From an uncultured Rhizobiaceae group bacterium (GTDB lineage Bacteria > Pseudomonadota > Alphaproteobacteria > Rhizobiales > Rhizobiaceae): a stretch of 6,620 nucleotides of DNA. Shown piece after piece: positions 1 to 6,620 of this stretch (its first letter is position 1; every line of letters starts with the position of its first letter). The notes under the pieces were generated by a model, which was not told the origin of the DNA, did no database searches, and was given only the letters and a program-made list of their open reading frames with translations. The DNA lies in the NCBI GenBank assembly GCA_937951455.1, contig CALFBU010000168.1:1-6620 (forward strand), in the 5' to 3' direction. The position numbers were made by a program, and so were the translations under genes.

Positions 1-114
1 GTTGTTGAGATTGATCTTAACAAATCAGAGCAAAAAATGTTCGACGCATCCGTGGGTGCAGTGGCAGAACTTTGCGAAGTTTGCGAAGGCATCGCGCCTA
101 ATCTAAAGTCATAA
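1..114 (+). CDS. mdh: Malate dehydrogenase, C-terminal end (partial)
   Basis: The window opens inside a gene; frame 1 gives 37 residues and a TAA stop at 112-114. The peptide begins [15 protein letters not shown] and ends with IAPNLKS. This closely resembles the C-terminus of alphaproteobacterial NAD-dependent malate dehydrogenase, in which a VEIDLNK-type strand is followed by the last helix (FDxSVxAVxxLCE) and a short IAPxLK tail. The enzyme oxidises malate to oxaloacetate in the cytoplasmic TCA cycle. The active-site residues lie upstream of the window and cannot be checked. Its position just before sucA fits the mdh-suc gene cluster common in Alphaproteobacteria and supports the call. A SucD (succinyl-CoA ligase alpha) tail was considered because sucD often precedes sucA, but the residues do not match it. 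Confidence 0.85.
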   Translation, partial: VVEIDLNKSEQKMFDASVGAVAELCEVCEGIAPNLKS

Positions 115-121
115 AATTGAT

Positions 122-154
122 GGCGGCTGGAAACTAATATCTCATCCAGCCGCC
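122..154 (+). terminator. GC-rich hairpin after mdh, probable terminator
   Basis: GGCGGCTGGA (122-131) and TCCAGCCGCC (145-154) form a perfect 10-bp inverted repeat around a 13-base AT-rich loop, starting 8 bases after the mdh stop. The bases that follow (TCCCCTTTCTG) are pyrimidine-rich but lack a clean run of T, so it would be a weak Rho-independent terminator. It could instead stabilise the mdh 3' end or only partly reduce read-through into sucA. The inverted repeat is seen directly; the function is inferred. Confidence 0.55.
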
Positions 155-200
155 TCCCCTTTCTGAATTACGTTTTAAAAGAAACAAGGCACGGAAAAAC

Positions 201-3188
201 ATGGCAGAGCAAAATTCTAACGAAGAATTTTCAAACACTTCTTTTTTGTATGGCGGCAACGCTGGCTATATTGAAGAAATTTACGCTCAATACCAAAAGG
301 ACCCCAGTTCGGTCAGCGACGATTGGCAGGCGTTTTTCTCAGAATTAAAAGACGACGCAGGTGACATAACCAAAAACGCCGAAGGCGCGTCGTGGAAGAA
401 ATCCCATTGGCCAATTCATGCTAATGGTGAACTGGTTTCAGCCCTTGATGGCGACTGGCCACAACCTGCCGTAGAAAAACATATAGGCGAGAAAATCAAG
501 GCACAAGCCGCTGCAAACGGAAAAGCGCCAGACGGCGATCACGTTATGCGCGCTACACGCGATTCTGTTTCCGCTATCATGATGATTCGCGCTTATCGTA
601 TGCGCGGTCACCTGCACGCAGATCTGGATCCACTCAAGATTGCGGAGAAGAAAGAAGCCTATAACGAACTGCTTCCATCAAACTATGGTTTCACGGAGGC
701 AGACTATGACCGCAAAATCTTCATTGATGGCATGCTGGGTCTGGAATTTGCGACCGTCCCTGAGATGATCGAAATCCTGCAAAGAACCTATTGCTCGACC
801 ATCGGCATAGAGTTCATGCATATTTCCAATCCGCAGGAAAAAGGCTGGCTGCAAGAACGCATCGAAGGTCCGGACAAAGGCGTTGCATTTACCCTTGAAG
901 GTAAAAAAGCCATTCTTCGCAAGCTGGTTGAGGCTGAAGGTTTTGAGCAATATATCGACGTCAAATACAAAGGCACAAAACGTTTTGGCCTTGATGGCGG
1001 CGAGGCTTTGGTGCCTGCCCTTGAACAAATCATCAAGCGTGGCGGTCAAATGGGTCTTAAGGAAATTATCCTTGGCATGGCGCACCGCGGACGTTTGAAC
1101 GTCCTAGCCAACGTGATGGGCAAACCACACCGCGCAATTTTCAACGAATTCAAGGGCGGCTCCTTCAAGCCTGATGAAGTGGAAGGTTCAGGCGACGTTA
1201 AATATCACCTTGGCGCCTCTTCTGACCGTGAGTTTGACGGCAATGAAGTGCATTTGTCTTTAACCGCGAACCCGTCACACCTTGAAATTGTAAACCCGGT
1301 TGTGTTGGGCAAGGTGCGCGCCAAACAAGACAAGTTTGAACCCAAAAACGAACGTGGCTCACGTCCACGCGATACGGTTTTGCCATTGCTCTTGCACGGT
1401 GATGCAGCCTTTGCAGGGCAGGGCGTTGTCGCTGAGTGTTTTGGTCTTTCTGGCCTTAAAGGTCACCGCACAGGCGGCTCAATTCACTTCATCATCAACA
1501 ACCAAATCGGTTTTACCACCAATCCGCGCTTCTCACGCTCTTCGCCTTATCCTTCGGATGTTGCAAAAATGATTGAAGCGCCGATTTTTCATGTAAATGG
1601 CGATGATCCCGAAGCGGTTACCTTTGCAGCCAAGGTTGCAACCGAATATCGTCAGCTTTTTCGCAAACCGGTTGTAATCGACATGTTCTGTTACAGACGC
1701 TTTGGTCATAACGAAGGCGATGAGCCTGCGTTCACACAACCCTTGATGTATAAGAACATCCGCGCGCATGAAACAACCGCCACAATTTATAGCAACAAGC
1801 TTATTTCAGAGGGTATTATTACAGCGGATGAATACAAGGCGATGCGCGAGGAATGGCGTAATTTCCTTGAAAACGAGTATGACGCAGGCCAAAACTACAA
1901 ACCAAACAAGGCCGACTGGCTAGATGGCGCTTGGTCTGGCCTGAAAATTGCCAACGACGAAGATGAAACCCGTCGCGGTAAAACAGGCGTTACAAAAAAG
2001 AAAATCACGGAAATCGGCAAGAAAATTACCGAAGTTCCTGAAGGCTTCAATGTTCATAAAACAATCAAACGCCTGATGGATAATCGCCGCAAGATGATCG
2101 ATACTGGCGAAGGCATTGATTGGGGCATGGGCGAGGCGCTTGCGTTTGGCACGATGGTTGAAGAAGGCCACTGCGTTCGCCTTTCCGGTCAGGATTGTGA
2201 GCGTGGCACATTCTCACAGCGCCATTCCGTACTTTATGATCAACTGGATGAAAGCCGTTACACACCGCTCAACAATATTTCAAAAGATCAGGAAGAGTAT
2301 GACGTTATCAACTCCATGCTCTCTGAGGAAGCGGTATTGGGCTATGAATATGGCTATTCACTAACCCGCCCGAACGCGCTTACGATTTGGGAAGGCCAGT
2401 TCGGCGATTTCGTCAACGGTGCACAAGTTGTTATCGATCAGTTCATTTCTTCTGGCGAAAGCAAATGGCTTCGCATGTCAGGTTTGGTCATGCTTTTGCC
2501 GCATGGCTATGAGGGTCAGGGTCCTGAGCATTCTTCTGCAAGGCTTGAGCGCTTCTTGCAGCTCTGTGCCCAAGACAACATGCAGGTTGCAAACTGTACA
2601 ACGCCTGCAAACTACTATCATATCTTACGCCGTCAGGTGCGTCGCGATTTCCGCAAACCGCTTATTCTGATGACGCCAAAATCACTGCTGCGCCATAAAC
2701 GTGCAATTTCAAAACTGGACGAGTTTTGTGGCGATGCTTCATTCCACCGTCTGCTTTGGGATGATGCGGAAATGAAAGGCTGGGATGGCGGCAAGCTTGT
2801 TAAAGACAACAAGATTAAACGCGTAGTCATGTGTTCAGGCAAGGTTTACTACGACCTTCTGGAAGAGCGCGAAAAGCGTGGCATAGATGATATTTATCTC
2901 TTGCGTCTTGAGCAGCTTTATCCTTTCCCTGCGAAAGCATTAATCACGGAGCTTTCACGCTTTAAAAATGCGGAAATGGTCTGGTGTCAGGAAGAGCCAA
3001 AGAACATGGGCGCCTGGTCATTCATCGAGCCTTATCTTCAATGGGTATTCGAGCACATTGAAGCAAAGCATCAACGGGCAAGATATACAGGTCGCGCAGC
3101 GGCAGCGTCTCCAGCAACGGGTCTTATGTCCAAACATTTATTCGAACTTGATGCATTCCTGGAAGATGCATTGGGTGACGGACAATAA
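201..3188 (+). CDS. sucA: 2-oxoglutarate dehydrogenase E1 component (SucA)
   Basis: This is the thiamine-diphosphate E1 subunit (995 residues) of the cytoplasmic 2-oxoglutarate dehydrogenase complex. It decarboxylates 2-oxoglutarate and passes the succinyl group to the lipoyl arm of E2. The N-terminus (residues 15-46, SFLYGGNAGYIEE onward) is the conserved segment of OGDH E1 linked to complex assembly. The ThDP/Mg region shows HGDAAFAGQG (399-408) followed by INNQIGF (432-438). AHRGRLN (294-300) and YHLGASSD (335-342) carry histidines that match the active-site histidines described for the E. coli enzyme, and GYEGQGPEHSSAR begins at residue 769. RFGHNEGDEP (500-509) is also conserved. Length is slightly above the E. 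coli protein (933) and normal for Alphaproteobacteria. ATG 201 is chosen because the conserved N-terminus starts right after it; a weak AAGG (186-189) lies 11 bases upstream. The frame is intact, with no sign of decay, in contrast to the next gene. Confidence 0.97.
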   Translation: MAEQNSNEEFSNTSFLYGGNAGYIEEIYAQYQKDPSSVSDDWQAFFSELKDDAGDITKNAEGASWKKSHWPIHANGELVSALDGDWPQPAVEKHIGEKIKAQAAANGKAPDGDHVMRATRDSVSAIMMIRAYRMRGHLHADLDPLKIAEKKEAYNELLPSNYGFTEADYDRKIFIDGMLGLEFATVPEMIEILQRTYCSTIGIEFMHISNPQEKGWLQERIEGPDKGVAFTLEGKKAILRKLVEAEGFEQYIDVKYKGTKRFGLDGGEALVPALEQIIKRGGQMGLKEIILGMAHRGRLNVLANVMGKPHRAIFNEFKGGSFKPDEVEGSGDVKYHLGASSDREFDGNEVHLSLTANPSHLEIVNPVVLGKVRAKQDKFEPKNERGSRPRDTVLPLLLHGDAAFAGQGVVAECFGLSGLKGHRTGGSIHFIINNQIGFTTNPRFSRSSPYPSDVAKMIEAPIFHVNGDDPEAVTFAAKVATEYRQLFRKPVVIDMFCYRRFGHNEGDEPAFTQPLMYKNIRAHETTATIYSNKLISEGIITADEYKAMREEWRNFLENEYDAGQNYKPNKADWLDGAWSGLKIANDEDETRRGKTGVTKKKITEIGKKITEVPEGFNVHKTIKRLMDNRRKMIDTGEGIDWGMGEALAFGTMVEEGHCVRLSGQDCERGTFSQRHSVLYDQLDESRYTPLNNISKDQEEYDVINSMLSEEAVLGYEYGYSLTRPNALTIWEGQFGDFVNGAQVVIDQFISSGESKWLRMSGLVMLLPHGYEGQGPEHSSARLERFLQLCAQDNMQVANCTTPANYYHILRRQVRRDFRKPLILMTPKSLLRHKRAISKLDEFCGDASFHRLLWDDAEMKGWDGGKLVKDNKIKRVVMCSGKVYYDLLEEREKRGIDDIYLLRLEQLYPFPAKALITELSRFKNAEMVWCQEEPKNMGAWSFIEPYLQWVFEHIEAKHQRARYTGRAAAASPATGLMSKHLFELDAFLEDALGDGQ

Positions 3189-3265
3189 ATTGTTGAGTTA
3201 TTTTAAAATTTTCAGCGCAGCAAATCTTTCCGGTTTGTTCGCTTTCAAAAAAGAGAAGTAAAATC

Positions 3266-4216
3266 ATGGCAAATGAAATTCGAGTACCAACCCTGGGTGA
3301 ATCTGTGAGCGAAGCAACTGTAGGCCAATGGTTGAAAAAACCAGGCGAGGCAGTTGCCATGGATGAACCGATTGTGGAATTGGAAACCGATAAGGTCTCA
3401 GTTGAAGTTCCAGCACCTGCTGCGGGAACGTTGGGTGATATTTCAGTTAAGGAAGGCGAGACTGTAGAAGTCGGCGCATTGCTTGGCATTATTGCGGAAG
3501 GAGGCGCTGCTTCTCCCGTTAATCCAACCCCTTCAGATCGCGATGCAGACGCACCTAAGCCTGCCGCAGCAAGTGGCAAAATTGTTGAAGTGCCCGTGCC
3601 TAGCGCTGGTGAATCCGTGACTGAGGCTGGTGTTGGCGAATGGTACAAAAAAGTAGGCGACAGCGTCTCAGTTGATGAAGCCATCGTTGAACTGGAAACC
3701 GACAAAGCCGCACAAGAAGTCATGTCTCCGGTTTCTGGCAAGATTGTAGAAATCATGTCTGCAACAGGTGATACCGTTCAGGTGGGCGAAACGCTTGTCA
3801 AAATTGAAGAAGGTGCTTCTGGCTCCGCTACATCTCAACCGAGCGAAGAAAAAACTGCTCAAGCGCCCGCCCCTGCACAGGCAAGCACACCCAGCAGTTC
3901 GATGCCAGCTTCGCCTTCCGCACAAAAAATTCTTGCGGAAAAAGGCATCGATCCGGCATCAGTGCAAGGCTCTGGCAAACGCGGACAAGTGCTAAAAGAA
4001 GACGCGCAAAACGCAAGCAAGGCGCCCACACCTGCTCCGGCAGCGGCGCGCGCACCAACAACGCAAAGCGATGCACCGCGTGAAGAGCGCGTACGCATGA
4101 CACGCCTGCGCCAAACCATCGCTCGTCGATTAAAAGACGCGCAAAACACTGCGGCCATGCTGACAACCTTCAATGAAGTCGACATGACAGCCGTGATGGA
4201 AATGCGCAAAAAATAA
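3266..4216 (+). CDS. sucB: SucB N-terminal part: two lipoyl domains, E1/E3-binding domain, start of catalytic domain
   Basis: These are the 316 residues before the internal stop. Lipoyl domain 1 has VPTLGESVSEATVG and the modification site ETDKVS, with Lys43 as the expected lipoyl lysine. Lipoyl domain 2 (VPSAGESVTEAGVGEW, ETDKAAQ) has Lys147. The two are alike in about half their residues by eye. An Ala/Pro/Ser-rich swinging linker follows (183-212), then the peripheral subunit-binding domain (SAQKILAEKGID to GKRGQVLKED, about 218-246), another Ala/Pro linker, and the first 45 or so residues of the acyltransferase domain (VRMTRLRQTIARRL, TTFNEVDM). The start at 3266 places the conserved lipoyl strand immediately after Met; the purine-rich AAGAGAAG (3251-3258) precedes it. 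If only this part were made, it could be lipoylated and might bind E1 or E3, but it could not form the catalytic core. Confidence 0.85.
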   Translation: MANEIRVPTLGESVSEATVGQWLKKPGEAVAMDEPIVELETDKVSVEVPAPAAGTLGDISVKEGETVEVGALLGIIAEGGAASPVNPTPSDRDADAPKPAAASGKIVEVPVPSAGESVTEAGVGEWYKKVGDSVSVDEAIVELETDKAAQEVMSPVSGKIVEIMSATGDTVQVGETLVKIEEGASGSATSQPSEEKTAQAPAPAQASTPSSSMPASPSAQKILAEKGIDPASVQGSGKRGQVLKEDAQNASKAPTPAPAAARAPTTQSDAPREERVRMTRLRQTIARRLKDAQNTAAMLTTFNEVDMTAVMEMRKK

Positions 4217-4243
4217 AAGGAACTGTTTGAAAAGAAACACGGC

Positions 4244-4774
4244 GTGAAGCTTGGCTTCATGGGTTTCTTCACAAAAGCAGTCTGTCACGCATTGGAAGAA
4301 ATTCCTGCCGTAAATGCAGAGATTGACGGTACAGATATCATCTACAAGAACTTCGCACACATTGGTGTGGCAGTGGGTACAGACAAAGGTCTGGTTGTGC
4401 CAGTTGTCCGTGAAGCAGACCAGATGTCGATTGCAGAAGTTGAAAAAGAAATCGGCAATCTTGGCCGCAAGGCCCGTGATGGCGATCTTTCCATGGCAGA
4501 CATGCAGGGCGGCACCTTTACCATTTCCAATGGCGGCGTATATGGCTCGCTGATGTCGACACCAATTTTGAACGCACCACAATCAGGCATTCTTGGCATG
4601 CACAAAATCGACCAGCGTCCGGTGGTTGTAAACGGTGAAATCGTCATTCGCCCGATGATGTATCTGGCACTTTCCTATGACCACCGCATTGTCGATGGCA
4701 AGGAAGCCGTGACATTCCTTGTTCGTGTAAAGGAAAGCCTTGAAGATCCTGAACGTCTGGTTTTGGATTTATAA
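4244..4774 (+). CDS. sucB: SucB C-terminal part: E2 acyltransferase catalytic domain fragment
   Basis: This is the rest of the E2 acyltransferase domain downstream of the internal stop. The family-like sequence actually resumes at 4217, directly after the TAA; GTG 4244 and ATG 4259 are only the first possible restart codons in frame. It carries [30 protein letters not shown], and the catalytic motif DHRIVDG (full-frame residues 472-478), in which His473 and Asp477 match the catalytic His and Asp of E. coli E2o. The end (RLVLDL) is typical of the family. As an independent protein it would lack the N-terminal strand and helix of its fold and all lipoyl domains, so activity is doubtful. AAAGGA (4216-4221) lies 22 bases before GTG 4244, too far for a good ribosome site; GAAAAGAAA (4229-4237) is closer but weak. 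It is best regarded as the second half of one sucB gene. Confidence 0.75.
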   Translation: MKLGFMGFFTKAVCHALEEIPAVNAEIDGTDIIYKNFAHIGVAVGTDKGLVVPVVREADQMSIAEVEKEIGNLGRKARDGDLSMADMQGGTFTISNGGVYGSLMSTPILNAPQSGILGMHKIDQRPVVVNGEIVIRPMMYLALSYDHRIVDGKEAVTFLVRVKESLEDPERLVLDL

Positions 4775-4810
4775 TCTGGTAGACTTATTTAAAATTTTGG
4801 AGATTTCAAA

Positions 4811-5209
4811 ATGTCGATCGAACTACAATATCTGATCTTTGCAATTTTTCTTGTATTGCTGCAAATGGTTCTGCAATCCGTTGCCGGGTTTTTGACCATT
4901 GGCCTTAAAGGTGCGGTTGGCTCACGCGACGATGAAGTTTTGACGACCGGCATCGGTGGACGTTTTGAACGCGCTTATTACAACATGCTGGAAACGTTTC
5001 CGGTTTTTGCAGCGCTTGTCTTGATCGTACATGTCAGCGAGAGCTGGGATACAACCAGCGCACTGGCTGTGCAGCTTTATTTCTGGGCACGTGTAGCCTA
5101 CATCCCACTTTATGTTAGCGGCATCCCGTTTTTACGCTCCATAGCATGGGTCGTATCCATGGTTGGTATCGTCATGCTGGCCTGGCCTTTGCTTGGGCAA
5201 GTGACATAA
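4811..5209 (+). CDS. MAPEG-family integral membrane protein
   Basis: This 132-residue, strongly hydrophobic protein has four likely membrane segments (about residues 5-27, 60-78, 83-103 and 109-129). Between the first and second it has the polar stretch [14 protein letters not shown] (49-62), whose Arg, Asn and Glu pattern (R54, N58, E61) is the hallmark of the MAPEG family (membrane-associated proteins in eicosanoid and glutathione metabolism). [16 protein letters not shown] (94-109) also resembles the family. Length agrees with bacterial members, most of which have no known substrate; some eukaryotic relatives are glutathione transferases. A good ribosome site, GGAG (4799-4802), lies 8 bases before the ATG. 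It sits 36 bases after sucB and 46 before lpd, so it is probably cotranscribed with the dehydrogenase genes. I recall similar small membrane genes between sucB and lpd in other Alphaproteobacteria, but no role in the complex is evident. Confidence 0.8.
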   Translation: MSIELQYLIFAIFLVLLQMVLQSVAGFLTIGLKGAVGSRDDEVLTTGIGGRFERAYYNMLETFPVFAALVLIVHVSESWDTTSALAVQLYFWARVAYIPLYVSGIPFLRSIAWVVSMVGIVMLAWPLLGQVT

Positions 5210-5255
5210 CTTTAAATCAATATCGAAATTAAAAGATAACAAGGTTCATACGAAT

Positions 5256-6620
5256 ATGGCTGATACATACGACGTTGTAATCATCGGTTCTGGCCCAGGC
5301 GGCTATGTCTGCGCAATCAAATGTGGTCAGCTGGGTCTTAAGACAGCGATCATTGAAAAAAGTCCAACGCTGGGCGGCACATGTCTAAACGTGGGCTGTA
5401 TTCCGTCAAAGGCCTTGCTGCACGCATCCGAAAGGTTTGCCGAAGCAAATCACGGGATGAAGGACTTGGGCATTGATGTTGGCAAGCCAAAACTGAACCT
5501 CAAAGGTATGATGGCGCATAAGGACAAAACCGTAAAAGCAAATGTCGACGGCGTTGCCTACCTGATGAAGAAAAACAAGGTGACCGTCTATCACGGCACG
5601 GGTTCAATCGCTGGTCAGGGCAAGGTAACCGTGACCAATGAAAAAGGCGACACACAAGAAGTTGCCGCCAAAAACATCGTGATTGCTACAGGTTCTGATG
5701 TTGCAGGCATTCCAGGTCTTGATGTTGAAATTGACGAGAAAACCATCGTCTCCTCAACAGGCGCTATTGCACTTTCATCTGTTCCAAAGAAAATGATCGT
5801 CGTCGGTGGCGGTGTGATCGGTCTTGAAATGGGATCCGTATGGAACCGCTTGGGCGCAGAAGTAACCGTTGTTGAATACCTTGATACAATTTTGGGTAGC
5901 ATGGACAATGATGTCTCAAAGCAATTCCAGAAAATTCTCGTCAAGCAAGGCATGAAGTTTCATCTTTCTTCCAAGGTCACAGGTGTCGAGAAAAAAGGCA
6001 AGGGTGCCAGCGTATCCTTTGAACCGGTCGCAGGTGGGGATACGCAAACACTGGACGCAGATATTGTACTGGTAGCAACAGGACGTCGCCCTTACACGGA
6101 CAGTCTTGGTCTTGAAACCGCCAGCGTAGAAGTCGAACGCGGCAAAGTTAAAACCAATCATTGGAAAACCAATGTCGAAGGCATTTGGGCAATTGGTGAT
6201 GTAACCGATGGACCCATGCTCGCACACAAGGCAGAAGACGAAGGCGTTGCCGTTGCAGAAACCATCGCTGGTCAGGCAGGCCACGTAAATTATGATGTGA
6301 TCCCGGGCGTGGTTTACACCATGCCGGAAGTGGCTTCAGTCGGGAAAACCGAAGAAGAACTAAAGGCCGCCAATATTGATTATGTTGTGGGTCAATTCCC
6401 GTTCATGGCAAACGGTCGCGCCCGCGCCATGAACCAGACAGAAGGCTTTGTTAAATTTTTGGCTGACAAGGTTACGGATCGTGTTCTTGGCGTTCACATC
6501 GTAGGCTTTGGTGCTGGTGACATGATTCATGAATGTGCTGTGCTAATGGAATTTGGCGGCTCTTCCGAAGATTTGGGTAGAACCTGTCATGCACATCCAA
6601 CATTGTCTGAAGTCGTTCGC
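5256..6620 (+). CDS. lpd: Dihydrolipoyl dehydrogenase (E3), 3' end cut by the window
   Basis: This is the FAD enzyme that reoxidises the dihydrolipoyl arm of E2 and passes electrons to NAD+. 455 codons are present with no stop; family members are about 465-470 residues, so only the extreme C-terminus is missing. The N-terminal FAD-binding motif is GSGPGG (11-16). The redox-active disulfide is [13 protein letters not shown], with Cys43 and Cys48. The NAD-binding motif is [12 protein letters not shown] (182-193), and the second FAD motif is [17 protein letters not shown] (310-326). The dimer-interface motif HAHPTLSE (445-452) supplies the catalytic His447 and Glu452. All key residues are intact. 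The start is ATG 5256, directly before the FAD-binding strand, with AAGG (5241-5244) 11 bases upstream. Its position after sucAB suggests it serves the 2-oxoglutarate complex; sharing with pyruvate dehydrogenase or branched-chain complexes cannot be judged here. Confidence 0.96.
   Translation, partial: MADTYDVVIIGSGPGGYVCAIKCGQLGLKTAIIEKSPTLGGTCLNVGCIPSKALLHASERFAEANHGMKDLGIDVGKPKLNLKGMMAHKDKTVKANVDGVAYLMKKNKVTVYHGTGSIAGQGKVTVTNEKGDTQEVAAKNIVIATGSDVAGIPGLDVEIDEKTIVSSTGAIALSSVPKKMIVVGGGVIGLEMGSVWNRLGAEVTVVEYLDTILGSMDNDVSKQFQKILVKQGMKFHLSSKVTGVEKKGKGASVSFEPVAGGDTQTLDADIVLVATGRRPYTDSLGLETASVEVERGKVKTNHWKTNVEGIWAIGDVTDGPMLAHKAEDEGVAVAETIAGQAGHVNYDVIPGVVYTMPEVASVGKTEEELKAANIDYVVGQFPFMANGRARAMNQTEGFVKFLADKVTDRVLGVHIVGFGAGDMIHECAVLMEFGGSSEDLGRTCHAHPTLSEVVR

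Larger units (their letters stand above)
3266..4774 (+). pseudogene. sucB: sucB (E2, dihydrolipoyl succinyltransferase) broken by an in-frame TAA
   Basis: Read as one frame, this is a 502-codon E2 gene with an internal TAA at codon 317 (4214-4216). The two open parts are in the same frame, so one base substitution explains the break and no indel is needed. The E. coli E2 has tyrosine at the matching place (RKQYGEAFEKRHG against [16 protein letters not shown] here), so TAC or TAT changed to TAA is the simplest history. Domain order is lipoyl 1 (about 3-78), lipoyl 2 (about 104-182), E1/E3-binding domain (about 216-248) and acyltransferase domain (about 272-502), joined by Ala/Pro-rich linkers. 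E2 is the core of the complex; it moves succinyl from lipoyl-lysine to CoA. Apart from the stop, no motif looks damaged. The break may be real and recent, or a sequence error; both halves are described separately. Confidence 0.8.

Noticed and set aside
117..140. Possible sucA promoter: TTGATG (117-122) and TAATAT (135-140)
   Set aside because: The boxes are only 12 bases apart, far from the usual 16-18, and overlap the hairpin stem, so this is not a credible sigma-70-type promoter.
3189..3265. Terminator between sucA and sucB
   Set aside because: The spacer has only an AT palindrome (AAAATTTT) and no GC-rich stem, so I see nothing that would stop transcription before sucB.
3124..3756. 210-codon open frame on the - strand over the end of sucA and start of sucB
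   Set aside because: It lies opposite the well-conserved E1 C-terminus and lipoyl domains. Its Ser/Thr/Pro-rich product is what the antisense of this coding sequence would give, and it resembles no family I know.
4208..4216. Programmed frameshift at the A-run before the sucB stop (CAAAAAAT)
   Set aside because: Both halves are in the same frame. A -1 shift meets TGA at 4228-4230 and a +1 shift meets TGA at 4245-4247, so neither reaches the downstream coding sequence; only read-through or restart could.
3859..4582. Overlapping - strand open frames (3859-4272 and 4130-4582) spanning the sucB stop
   Set aside because: Considered as a possible gene inserted at the break, but the + strand here is continuous E2 sequence apart from one codon, so these are antisense shadows.
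5406..6284. Several - strand open frames inside lpd
   Set aside because: They are opposite a clearly conserved dihydrolipoyl dehydrogenase with all motifs intact, and show no recognisable domain or ribosome site.

Overview
The window is a stretch of central carbon metabolism, all on the + strand. It holds the 3' end of malate dehydrogenase (mdh), then sucA (2-oxoglutarate dehydrogenase E1), sucB (dihydrolipoyl succinyltransferase E2), a small MAPEG-family membrane protein, and lpd (dihydrolipoyl dehydrogenase E3), which runs off the right edge. The order mdh - sucA - sucB - lpd, the wording of the Mdh C-terminus and the roughly 1000-residue E1 suggest an alphaproteobacterium of moderate GC content. 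I cannot name the genus. No RNA genes, insertion sequences, CRISPR arrays or phage genes are visible.

Layout: 1-114 is the Mdh tail. 115-200 is a spacer with a 10-bp GC-rich hairpin that probably ends or punctuates the mdh transcript. 201-3188 is an intact sucA. 3266-4774 is sucB. 4811-5209 is the MAPEG-like protein with four predicted membrane segments. 5256 to the edge is lpd, missing only about its last dozen codons. The gaps after sucA, sucB and the MAPEG gene are 77, 36 and 46 bases and contain no convincing terminator, so sucA-sucB-MAPEG-lpd is probably one transcript. Together E1, E2 and E3 form the 2-oxoglutarate dehydrogenase complex, which converts 2-oxoglutarate, CoA and NAD+ to succinyl-CoA, CO2 and NADH; Mdh serves a later step of the same cycle.

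The most notable observation is that sucB is broken by one in-frame TAA at 4214-4216. The reading frame continues unchanged on both sides, and the stop sits where E2 proteins usually carry a tyrosine. Without it the gene would encode a normal-looking 502-residue E2. The break lies inside the catalytic domain, not at a domain boundary, which points to a recent nonsense mutation or a base-call error and not to a functional split. Second, this E2 carries two tandem lipoyl domains where the textbook bacterial E2o (E. coli) has one. Third, a membrane protein of the MAPEG family sits inside the operon. Fourth, mdh lies directly before sucA with no sucCD between them. I do not see an undescribed system here.
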